DNA of 9,929 nt from Planctomicrobium sp. (GTDB lineage: Bacteria > Planctomycetota > Planctomycetia > Planctomycetales > Planctomycetaceae), in NCBI GenBank assembly GCA_018659505.1, contig JABJMI010000745.1, forward strand, positions 1-9,929, written 5' to 3'. Numbering within the stretch: the first letter of the stretch is position 1; each line of letters opens with the position of its first letter. The notes beneath the pieces are model-generated. The model was not told the DNA's origin. It made no database searches and worked only from the letters and a program-made list of their open reading frames with translations. Made by a program: the position numbers and the translations under genes. Positions 1 through 6,471 of the stretch are shown here, one piece after another.

Positions 1-1
1 A

Positions 2-2065
2 ATCGGACCTGATGCCGCCGAAGCGATTCCGGCTTTGATCCAAAGTCTCTCACATCGCAGCGATCAAAAACGGTATCGCGCAGCTTGGGCTGTAGGAGCA
101 ATTGGCAAAGCCGCAATTCCGGAACTTCAAAAGAAGTCTCAGGATCCAAATCGAGAAGCGAGAGTCGCAGTTTGCCAAGCATATTCAGGGATGAAAGAGA
201 GTTCAGCAGAGGTTCTTCCAGAATTGTCGAAAGCACTTAATGACTCAGAAGAAAACGTCAGAATTGCAGCCGTCAAAGCGATGTCCTTATTAGGAGATCC
301 TGCCGAAAACCATTTGTCGATAGCTCTCACAAATGATCGCGCTGCAGTCCGACAAATTGCAGCATCGAGTCTGGGGAAATTTGCTCCTCTCTCGTCAGAG
401 ACTCGTCAACGTCTCATTGAGTTAGCCGATGACGAAGATGCTGAAGTGCGTGCCGCGACATTGATTTCGTTAGTCTCCTCAGGAGACGACAAAGACAAAA
501 TACTCGATTTTCTCCTTATTGCTCTTCGAGATGAGGACCAAAAAACTCAGACCAGTGCTGTCTTTGCACTGAAGAAGATGGAAGCCAATGCCACATCGAT
601 AGTCCCTCGACTCAATAAGATGTTGAAAAGCACAGACGATGAAATTCGCAGTGCAGGGGCTTTAGGTTTGGGAGCAATGGGTGAGTTTGCTGCGTTAGCC
701 GTGCCTGACTTATTAGGAGCGCTGAAAAACGACCCAGAGAATCGAGTCTATCGAGAATCTCTCAGCAAGATCGGGATGATCGCCGCTCCGCAAATTTTGG
801 CACAATCCGTCAACAGTTCTTCATCAATCGAGAGTCTGGCAGAAATTATTTCGGAAATTGGACCAGTTGCTGTGCCGGAACTAGTCAAGGCATTGCAGCA
901 CGATCAAGTTGCTGTCCGGGCTTGTGCTGCCTTTGCGTTTGCGAAATTGAAAGTTATTCCAGATGAGGCAATGGATGGACTCAAAGCCTGTTTGCAAGAT
1001 GATTCTAAAGAGCCAAGATTAGCCGCAGTTACTGCTTTCGGAATGATCAAAGATCTCGATCCTCAAACTCAAAAGATGCTCGTCAAGAAATTGGAAGATC
1101 CAGATGCAGAGATTCGAGCCGCAGTGCTGGCGTCTCCTCTCTTCCAGAGTCTACCCGAAGCAGAAAGAGTCATCTATTTGAAAACAGCTTTGGGAGATCA
1201 ATCGCTGATTGTTCGTGTCGAGGCTTTCAACGCTTTGCAGTCTTCGCCGCAGATCGCTGAGGAGTTTATCGAAACTCTCCAGAACGCTCTAAAAAATAAT
1301 GATTTGGCTGTTCGAGCAGCGGCAGCGAAGACGATAGGCAGCATCGGTCAATCAGCGGTCGCAGCGGAAGCGGATTTGATGACGGCTCTTGAAGATGATT
1401 CGTATGTCGTCCGTCAACAAGCCGCGATTGCCTTAGGAACGATAGGTTCGAAGAACGAACAACTCGCAGGCGCGTTGCAGGCGAGGCTGAGTGATGAGAA
1501 CTTTGAAGTCGTGCTTGCCAGCATCGACTCACTCAAAACCTTAGGGACAACAGGCAAGATTGCGATTCCCGAAGTTACAAAATTACTACAGAATCCTCGA
1601 TCAGAAATCCGAGCGGCAGCGACACGTTGCCTGGCTGCCATTGAGGAGAATCATGCCGCGTCGGTCCCCGTCTTTAATGAATTATTAAACGATGACGACT
1701 GGCTCGTTCGCCGAGATGCGATCACTGCACTGGCTGAGATTGGTTCAGATGCGAAGGTGGCTGTCCCGAAACTCTTTCAACTTTTGAGTAGCGAGGAAGA
1801 TGTCGCAGCGGCAAAAGGAGCACTACGGGCAATTGATGACGCCGGACCAGGTGCTTTGCCTGTTCTCATCGAAGGTCTGAAGTCTGAAGATCGTAGAAAG
1901 GGTTACTATGCAATTTTCCTGATCGGGAAAATCGGACCAGAAGCAACAGAGGCTCTCCCAACTCTTTTCGAACTAAGAAACAGCACCGAAAGCAATCGCT
2001 ACAAAGACATGATTCAAAAGACGATTGACCAAATCGAAGCAAAACCAAAGAGCGATGAGAAGTGA
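2..2065 (+). CDS. HEAT-repeat protein, 5' end outside window
   Basis: The gene encodes a long array of HEAT-like helical repeats, roughly 30-40 residues per unit, covering the whole visible protein. Each unit has a recurring pattern of the type 'D..VR.AAA.ALG.IG..A...P.L'. Similar turns appear throughout, for example IGPVAVPEL, IGSDAKVAVPKL and IGPEATEALPTL. Such arrays form curved solenoids that act as protein-protein scaffolds; no catalytic motif is visible. A TTG at position 35 could be read as a start, but the same frame is open to the window edge. The codons before the TTG encode IGPDAAEAIPAL, itself a repeat motif, so the true start lies upstream. The tail is short and charged (EAKPKSDEK). 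No signal peptide can be judged because the N-terminus is missing. The gene converges on rnpA, with 37 bases between the stop codons. The family is abundant in planctomycetes, and the specific partner is unknown. Confidence 0.9.
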   Translation: MGPDAAEAIPALIQSLSHRSDQKRYRAAWAVGAIGKAAIPELQKKSQDPNREARVAVCQAYSGMKESSAEVLPELSKALNDSEENVRIAAVKAMSLLGDPAENHLSIALTNDRAAVRQIAASSLGKFAPLSSETRQRLIELADDEDAEVRAATLISLVSSGDDKDKILDFLLIALRDEDQKTQTSAVFALKKMEANATSIVPRLNKMLKSTDDEIRSAGALGLGAMGEFAALAVPDLLGALKNDPENRVYRESLSKIGMIAAPQILAQSVNSSSSIESLAEIISEIGPVAVPELVKALQHDQVAVRACAAFAFAKLKVIPDEAMDGLKACLQDDSKEPRLAAVTAFGMIKDLDPQTQKMLVKKLEDPDAEIRAAVLASPLFQSLPEAERVIYLKTALGDQSLIVRVEAFNALQSSPQIAEEFIETLQNALKNNDLAVRAAAAKTIGSIGQSAVAAEADLMTALEDDSYVVRQQAAIALGTIGSKNEQLAGALQARLSDENFEVVLASIDSLKTLGTTGKIAIPEVTKLLQNPRSEIRAAATRCLAAIEENHAASVPVFNELLNDDDWLVRRDAITALAEIGSDAKVAVPKLFQLLSSEEDVAAAKGALRAIDDAGPGALPVLIEGLKSEDRRKGYYAIFLIGKIGPEATEALPTLFELRNSTESNRYKDMIQKTIDQIEAKPKSDEK

Positions 2066-2099
2066 TTCGCGACTCACTTGCTGGCGCTGCGTGCTTGTC

Positions 2100-2118
2100 T
2101 CCTCAAGATTCTTGAGGA
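2100..2118. terminator. Perfect short palindrome between convergent genes
   Basis: Nine-base arms (TCCTCAAGA / TCTTGAGGA) surround a single central T, so an RNA hairpin of about eight pairs could form on either strand. It lies just after the HEAT-repeat gene stop and contains the rnpA stop codon. No T-run follows on either strand, so it is at best a weak or factor-assisted bidirectional terminator. An arm of this length could also arise by chance somewhere in 10 kb; its position is the main argument. Confidence 0.3.
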
Positions 2119-2480
2119 ATCCTTTGTTGCAGCTTATTCGAGAGATAAACAATCGCGTTTCGATAGTCATCGATTGTCGCTCCCGAGTTTGGTCGCGGAA
2201 TGAGAATCAAATCGAGTCCTTCGGGAACGGCATGTTGCTCCAGTCGATAGGCTTCCTTAAGAAGTCGCCGAATCCGGTGCCTTACGACTGAGTTTCCATT
2301 CTTTTTAGAGACGCTTAAACCGATACGTGTGCTGCCGATTTCATTGCGTGCCGCGAAAATTAAAAGGTAGGCATTCCCAGCTTTATGTTTGAGCGCATAA
2401 GTTTCTGCGAAGTCCAGGGAGCTACGTAGACGCCTGGACTTGGGGATTTTCAATCGACTTGAATTTGCTTCTTCACTCAA
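2103..2480 (-). CDS. rnpA: Ribonuclease P protein component
   Basis: This is the small basic protein subunit that binds the catalytic RNase P RNA and helps it remove 5' leaders from precursor tRNAs. The 125 residues match the usual family length. Diagnostic stretches are an N-terminal basic segment (KSRRLRSSLDF, about 14-24), the strand RIGLSVSKKNGNSVV (52-66), and the basic helix RHRIRRLLKEAYR (67-79). That helix corresponds to the family 'RNR' motif, but the central Asn is His68. The start is TTG at 2480. An in-frame stop lies only four codons upstream, and no ATG fits except internally; a weak GAG-type ribosome site precedes it. In most bacteria rpmH lies directly upstream and yidD/yidC downstream, but neither is found here. 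Instead a TPR gene lies upstream on the same strand and a convergent HEAT gene lies downstream. Confidence 0.92.
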   Translation of the reverse strand: MSEEANSSRLKIPKSRRLRSSLDFAETYALKHKAGNAYLLIFAARNEIGSTRIGLSVSKKNGNSVVRHRIRRLLKEAYRLEQHAVPEGLDLILIPRPNSGATIDDYRNAIVYLSNKLQQRIPQES

Positions 2481-2505
2481 GGAAGACTCTCATGAAATTG
2501 CGTTT

Positions 2506-2538
2506 GTTTTGCCGGACACTTGAAGTGTCCGGCAAAAC
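2506..2538. repeat. Perfect 33-bp palindrome (hairpin)
   Basis: The arm GTTTTGCCGGACACT (2506-2520) is followed by TGA and its exact reverse complement (2524-2538). It can form a GC-rich stem of 15 pairs with a three-base loop. It fills most of the 64-base gap between the TPR gene stop and the rnpA start. The T-run is at the 5' end of the stem and the A-run at the 3' end, the reverse of a classic intrinsic terminator, and no T-tract follows on either strand. It may still separate the two transcripts, or it may be one copy of a dispersed small palindromic repeat. Confidence 0.6.
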
Positions 2539-2544
2539 AGTTGT

Positions 2545-3387
2545 TTAAGAAAGCTTGCGAAGTAACCTCTTCGCGCGGCTCTTCCAGAAGACATGTTTTC
2601 TGGCGATTGCTTTGGGGCTGGAATCAAGATCAATAATCAAGTTTTGCAGTGCAATTTTTGCTTGATCGGGTTGCTCATTGTTGACGTATAAATTTGCCAG
2701 CACATACATCGCTTCGGGTTGTCGCCATTTCTTTGTATGTTTCTCCAAATGCAATCGAGCTTCATCCTTCAGCCCCAGCTCTCGAAGAGTCTTTCCGTAT
2801 AACAAAGAGACGTCGCCAAATTTATACCCTTCTTCAATAGCTAAAACCTGTTCCAGATGCACTTTCGCAGAGTCGTACTTCTCTAGCTTGAACTCCATCG
2901 TTGCCGCGCCCCACAAAGCAGGGAGGCTGGTCGGCTCTTTATTGAGTGCTTTCTCATACGCTGCCAAAGCTTCTTCATGCTTTCCAACTGATTTCAGTGC
3001 GTCACCGTATTGGGCATGCTGGTGAGAGTTGCCAATCTGGATAGCTGCCGTTTCAAGTTGGCGTATCTCTCGCTGTTTGGTCCAGCGATGAGTGAATGCC
3101 GGCATCCGTATTTGACTACTCGGCAACCAGCGGGCGATGAAATAAATAAATGGTCCAAATGGCCAGAGGACAATGATGACCCACATCCAGAGGTACCGTT
3201 CAGGATCGTGTCTCAAGCAATAGATTAACATCCAGATTAAGAAGACAAAGTAGAAAGTGCCCATCCAACCGGAACTCATCCACCAGAACCATTGCCAATA
3301 CGAGAGCTCGTAGGCAAATTCTTCTGCGGGAATCGTCGAGTCCACAGGCTCATAGGAATCGGTCATTTGAGCAAGTTGGGATATCAT
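2545..3387 (-). CDS. Membrane-anchored TPR protein
   Basis: The 280-residue protein has an aromatic N-terminal segment and two predicted membrane spans (about 41-57 and 66-86). They are separated by a short polar turn, CLRHDPERYLW. The pattern of two short spans ending in WPFGPFIYFIAR resembles the PLDc_N-type anchor found in front of cardiolipin synthases, but no phospholipase domain follows. Instead there are about four tetratricopeptide units (about 124-150, 157-183, 194-220 and 225-252), for example GKHEEALAAYEKAL and PDQAKIALQNLI. The tail is strongly basic (KSRAKRLLRKLS). TPRs bind other proteins, and the TPR part most likely faces the cytoplasm (inference). The start is ATG at 3387; a second ATG at 3366 is possible, and neither has a clear Shine-Dalgarno sequence. 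The gene is divergent from gdhA and upstream of rnpA on the same strand. Its specific function is unknown. Confidence 0.8.
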   Translation of the reverse strand: MISQLAQMTDSYEPVDSTIPAEEFAYELSYWQWFWWMSSGWMGTFYFVFLIWMLIYCLRHDPERYLWMWVIIVLWPFGPFIYFIARWLPSSQIRMPAFTHRWTKQREIRQLETAAIQIGNSHQHAQYGDALKSVGKHEEALAAYEKALNKEPTSLPALWGAATMEFKLEKYDSAKVHLEQVLAIEEGYKFGDVSLLYGKTLRELGLKDEARLHLEKHTKKWRQPEAMYVLANLYVNNEQPDQAKIALQNLIIDLDSSPKAIARKHVFWKSRAKRLLRKLS

Positions 3388-3642
3388 TGTCTGCGGTTTC
3401 TGTAAATCTGCTATTCAATATCAGTTATATCACGAGCGACCATGACTTCCATTGTTTCAAAGATTGCCAAAATTTGCACCTCTAATTGTATGTCGACAAT
3501 GAGTCAAATCAAAATTTGGGATTTGAATCTTCTTGAGATCGTTTCGTTTTCAGACTGTTCTAGTCCTCAACGCGATTGTTCATTATCCTCAGCAAGGCAA
3601 GAACTTTCCTGAGGTCAATTCAGTATAAATTCGGAGTACACT
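3388..3642. promoter_or_regulatory. Divergent intergenic region with inverted repeat
   Basis: This 255-base gap separates the TPR gene (-) from gdhA (+), so promoters for both are expected here. No confident -35/-10 pair could be assigned. An inverted repeat with seven-base arms, TCAAATC (3504-3510) and GATTTGA (3520-3526), around a nine-base AT-rich loop is a possible operator. Arms this short are expected several times by chance in 10 kb. A GGAG ribosome site at 3633-3636 lies six bases before the gdhA ATG. No small gene was seen. Confidence 0.4.
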
Positions 3643-4872
3643 ATGAGTTCGTACGAAACCGCGGAACGCTATTTTAATCGCGCTGCCGAGGTCATGGGCA
3701 TTTCGGACAATATGAGCAAATTGCTGAAAACTCCTCAGCGAGAAGTGAAAGTTCAAATTGCCCTGGAAATGGACGATGGGCAAATTTCGACATTTATTGG
3801 CTATCGAATTCAACACGATAAATCGCGTGGTCCCATGAAGGGCGGGCTCCGTTTCCATCCAGAAGTCGATGCAGGTGAAGTTCTCGCGTTAGCATCTTTG
3901 ATGACTTGGAAAACTGCGGTTGTCAACATCCCGTACGGAGGTGCGAAAGGTGGAATTTCGATTGATCCTTCGAAACTCTCTCCACGGGAGCTGGAAGGTG
4001 TCACCCGCAAGTTTGTAGATGAGATCCACGACATCTTCGGTCCTGATACAGATATTCCTGCTCCGGATATGGGGACGAATGCTCAAATTATGGCGTGGAT
4101 TATGAATCAGTATGAAAAGTACCATGGCTACAACCCAGCTTGTGTGACAGGCAAGCCCGTGGAACTGCATGGTGCTGATGGTCGCGAAGAAGCAACTGGT
4201 CGCGGAACCGCAATTGTCACTAGATCTGCTCTACTTAAGATGAACAAACCCGTAGAAGGGGCAAGGATTGCGATTCAAGGTTTTGGGAACGTAGGGAGTT
4301 TCGCAGCTGAGATTCTGCATGAAATGGGGGCGAAGATTATCGCTGTCTCCGATGCTTATGGCGGGATTCGAAATCAAGATGGGCTTGATATTCCCGAGCT
4401 CATGAAATTCATCAAAGAACACAAAAAAGTCGAAGGGTTTTTGAATTCAGAAAATATCGACAATGCAACTTTGCTGGCTGCTGATGTTGATGTCTTAATT
4501 CCGGCAGCGATTGGCGGCGTCTTAACAGGCGAGAATGCCCATGATGTCCGTGCAAAGTTAATTGTCGAGGCTGCGAACAACCCGACCACTCCAGAAGCAG
4601 ATGACATCTTTGAGCGAAAAGAGATTCTGGTCATTCCTGATATTCTGGCAAACGCAGGTGGTGTCACAGTGAGTTACTTCGAGTGGGTGCAGAATCGTCA
4701 GCACTTTAAGTGGGAAATCGAAGAAGTTCGCAAGCGACTCGAGAAGATCATGGTTGATAGTTTTGACCGTGTCTGGAAAATCGCTGATGAAAAAAGTGTT
4801 TCCCCACGAATTGCAGCGTATATTTTAGGTATCGGTCGCGTTGGCAGGGCAACTGTTCTTGGCGGAATTTGA
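3643..4872 (+). CDS. gdhA: Glutamate dehydrogenase (Glu/Leu/Phe/Val family)
   Basis: The enzyme catalyses reversible oxidative deamination of glutamate to 2-oxoglutarate and ammonia with NAD(P), linking nitrogen assimilation to the TCA cycle in the cytoplasm. The 409-residue length fits the compact hexameric class. Family motifs in order are [11 protein letters not shown] (63-73, substrate Lys66), the second substrate Lys90 in TWKTA, and [10 protein letters not shown] with catalytic Lys102 (96-105). PAPDMGT carries the conserved Asp142, and [20 protein letters not shown] (169-188) follows. The Rossmann loop is GFGNVG (213-218), and the C-terminal [14 protein letters not shown] (335-348) is also typical. 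Leu, Val and Phe dehydrogenases share the fold, but the length and the substrate-lysine region favour glutamate. Variants worth noting are PAAIGGVLT (288-295 region) and [10 protein letters not shown], where most relatives have AANGPTTPEA. NAD versus NADP use cannot be decided here. ATG at 3643 is supported by a GGAG site. Confidence 0.95.
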   Translation: MSSYETAERYFNRAAEVMGISDNMSKLLKTPQREVKVQIALEMDDGQISTFIGYRIQHDKSRGPMKGGLRFHPEVDAGEVLALASLMTWKTAVVNIPYGGAKGGISIDPSKLSPRELEGVTRKFVDEIHDIFGPDTDIPAPDMGTNAQIMAWIMNQYEKYHGYNPACVTGKPVELHGADGREEATGRGTAIVTRSALLKMNKPVEGARIAIQGFGNVGSFAAEILHEMGAKIIAVSDAYGGIRNQDGLDIPELMKFIKEHKKVEGFLNSENIDNATLLAADVDVLIPAAIGGVLTGENAHDVRAKLIVEAANNPTTPEADDIFERKEILVIPDILANAGGVTVSYFEWVQNRQHFKWEIEEVRKRLEKIMVDSFDRVWKIADEKSVSPRIAAYILGIGRVGRATVLGGI

Positions 4873-4918
4873 AATTCATGACCACATAAAAATCACGACT
4901 CTGAGAAATTGATTCATT

Positions 4919-4947
4919 ACATACTATTGTGATTTCGTATGTTTTTT
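4919..4947 (+). terminator. Possible intrinsic terminator after gdhA
   Basis: ACATAC (4919-4924) and GTATGT (4937-4942) can pair around a 12-base loop, and six T's end the element (4942-4947). It lies about 50 bases after the gdhA stop and about 40 before the next start. The stem is short and AT-rich, so it would be weak. A longer-range pairing, AAATCAC with GTGATTT, overlaps the same region. Confidence 0.35.
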
Positions 4948-4984
4948 ATTGCGTTAGTTATCAACTGATATTTAGCAGGTAGGA

Positions 4985-5524
4985 ATGATGTCCCCGACTA
5001 AGATGGAAGAATACAGAGGTGAGCTTAAAGAATGCAAAATCCTTGAAAATCTCGAACCTTCTGAAATTGATATTCTTGGAGATTATGTTGGCTTCAGGGG
5101 TTTTTCAGACGGAGATGAAATTCTAACAGAAGGGCTTCAGTACCAAGGTCTGTGGTTAATCCTCCGCGGGAAGTGCGATGTCCTGAAAGATTGCGGAGAC
5201 ACAAAAGGCAATCTAGCACAACTCGAACCAGGCAGCTTATTCGGTGAGATGTCATTCTTTGAGACGGTTCCACATTCGGCAACTGTGCGAGCCATTGAGG
5301 ATACTGAAACAGTTTGTATGTCTCGTGAAGAGTTCGATAAGCTTCAAGTCAGTCATCCTGGAATCTCTCACAAAATCGTGATCAATATCGTGAAGTTGAT
5401 CTCCGATCGTTTGAGGCAAATGGACAGTTGGACCTGTCGGCTTGTGGAAAGTGAAGAGAACTCTCAGAAACATCAGGAGTGGCATGACTTCCGTGCGAGA
5501 CTTTATTCAAACCTTTTTGATTGA
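4985..5524 (+). CDS. Stand-alone cyclic-nucleotide-binding-fold protein
   Basis: The 179-residue protein has the CRP/FNR-type sensor fold: an N-terminal helix (ILENLEPSEIDILGDYV), a beta-roll of about residues 36-112, and a C-helix of about 126-148. The phosphate-binding-cassette region is GSLFGEMSFFETVPHSATVRA (83-103). FGE and the following ATVRA are conserved, but the Arg that contacts the cyclic phosphate in true cAMP/cGMP binders is replaced by His97. No helix-turn-helix follows; after the C-helix there are only about 30 charged residues (ESEENSQKHQEW...). It is therefore unlikely to be a transcription factor and may act by protein contact or as an adaptor. Its ligand is uncertain. Two adjacent ATGs (4985, 4988) follow an AGGTAGGA sequence; the second has the better spacing. 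It is downstream of gdhA on the same strand, with a possible weak terminator between. A regulatory link to glutamate dehydrogenase is speculation. Confidence 0.85.
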   Translation: MMSPTKMEEYRGELKECKILENLEPSEIDILGDYVGFRGFSDGDEILTEGLQYQGLWLILRGKCDVLKDCGDTKGNLAQLEPGSLFGEMSFFETVPHSATVRAIEDTETVCMSREEFDKLQVSHPGISHKIVINIVKLISDRLRQMDSWTCRLVESEENSQKHQEWHDFRARLYSNLFD

Positions 5525-5675
5525 TCAACAAAACTGTATCTGAAGCAATTTGATTTCTTTTCTTCTGCCACAGTTGTCCATTTCTTTTCGGGGAAATAGT
5601 ATCAATCTTATTAAACGGTTCTTAACATAGTTTTTTCAGCGACTTATCTCTAGAAGTGAATCGTTGCAAATCTTG

Positions 5676-5694
5676 AATGAGATCCCATCTCATT
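5676..5694. promoter_or_regulatory. Perfect inverted repeat upstream of TiaS-like gene
   Basis: Arms AATGAGAT and ATCTCATT flank a CCC loop. The element sits 33 bases before the first ATG of the next gene, within the 203-base gap 5525-5727. It could be an operator or a 5'-leader hairpin near the ribosome site. Eight-base arms occur about once or twice by chance in 10 kb, so support is modest. Nothing else was recognised in this gap. Confidence 0.3.
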
Positions 5695-5727
5695 GAGTTA
5701 CCATAATCCGATATCAGAAAAGAGTGT

Positions 5728-6459
5728 ATGATGATTTTCATAGGTATCGATGACACTGATATTGTCGGCTCAAAAGGGACTAATCAGCTTGCTAAAGCAA
5801 TTGTTGAAGAACTTAAGGACGACTGGAACTGCGTTAGGATTGTTCGGCATCAACTTCTGGACGACCCAAGAGTTCCCTGTACCAGTAAAAATGGTTCAGC
5901 TTCAATTTTACTTCAAGACCGCGAAGAAATTCCGCTTGATGAAGACAGGATTGTCATCCTGATTCACAAAATTCGTGAGAAGATGAAGCGCTGGTTCATC
6001 AAAGGGAGCGACCCCGGACTTTGTGTTTGCCCTTTCGATAAAGTTGGTCAACAAATTGTTCAATTCGGATACCGTTGCCAGTTTGAGTTGGTCACGCAAG
6101 CCGATGCTTTAGCATTAGCGGACGAATCTGAGATTCATTTAGAAGGCTTAGGTGGAACAAACGGCGGAATCATCGGAGCCTTAGCCGCGGTCGGATTAGG
6201 TTTTCAGGGCAACGATGGCAGAGTTGTTCAAATCGGGAATGCTTTTACAGACATGACAGGTCGACAGTCGATCACCGAAATTGAGTCTCTCGGAGTCGAG
6301 GTGACTGATCTCGACTCCGATGAATCAATTCATGATGGCATTGTTGTCTTCAATAAAAAACTTCGACCGAATCTTAGAGACAACCGCATCATTTTGTACG
6401 TTCAGAAATCCCACACTGCAGGGGAAGAAGATACATACGCACCGGTCAAGCTCTCATAA
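5728..6459 (+). CDS. TiaS-like protein (agmatidine-synthetase N-terminal domains)
   Basis: The N-terminus GIDDTDIVGSKGTNQLA (6-22) matches the signature of TiaS, the archaeal enzyme that joins agmatine to C34 of tRNA-Ile2. Thr18 of this protein, counted from the first ATG, falls at the place of the TiaS threonine that takes part in the kinase step. Further family-like segments are DDPRVPCTSKNGSASI (45-60, compare the archaeal 'P.vP.KTRGNGA' pattern) and LGGTNGGIIGALAAVGLG (141-158, compare 'G..GLIGALAAIG'). At 243 residues it is much shorter than archaeal TiaS (about 420). It appears to lack the C-terminal OB-fold and zinc-ribbon tRNA-binding parts; its five cysteines (35, 51, 99, 101, 117) do not form a zinc ribbon. 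Bacteria normally decode AUA with TilS/lysidine, so another small-molecule or RNA kinase role is likely. Two ATGs (5728, 5731) follow an AAGAG site. It converges on the GNAT gene, 12 bases between stops. Confidence 0.65.
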   Translation: MMIFIGIDDTDIVGSKGTNQLAKAIVEELKDDWNCVRIVRHQLLDDPRVPCTSKNGSASILLQDREEIPLDEDRIVILIHKIREKMKRWFIKGSDPGLCVCPFDKVGQQIVQFGYRCQFELVTQADALALADESEIHLEGLGGTNGGIIGALAAVGLGFQGNDGRVVQIGNAFTDMTGRQSITEIESLGVEVTDLDSDESIHDGIVVFNKKLRPNLRDNRIILYVQKSHTAGEEDTYAPVKLS

Positions 6460-6471
6460 CTCTGCTGCTTG

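Noticed and set aside
35..37. TTG as the true start of the HEAT-repeat gene
   Set aside because: The same frame is open upstream to the window edge and encodes a repeat motif (IGPDAAEAIPAL), so the gene begins before the window.
2025..2291. 88-codon frame on the plus strand
   Set aside because: It overlaps the end of the HEAT gene and the conserved rnpA gene on the other strand; the composition is that of a shadow frame.
2481..2544. rpmH hidden upstream of rnpA
   Set aside because: Only 64 bases separate rnpA from the TPR gene stop, and they are mostly palindrome; there is no room for the ribosomal protein L34 gene.
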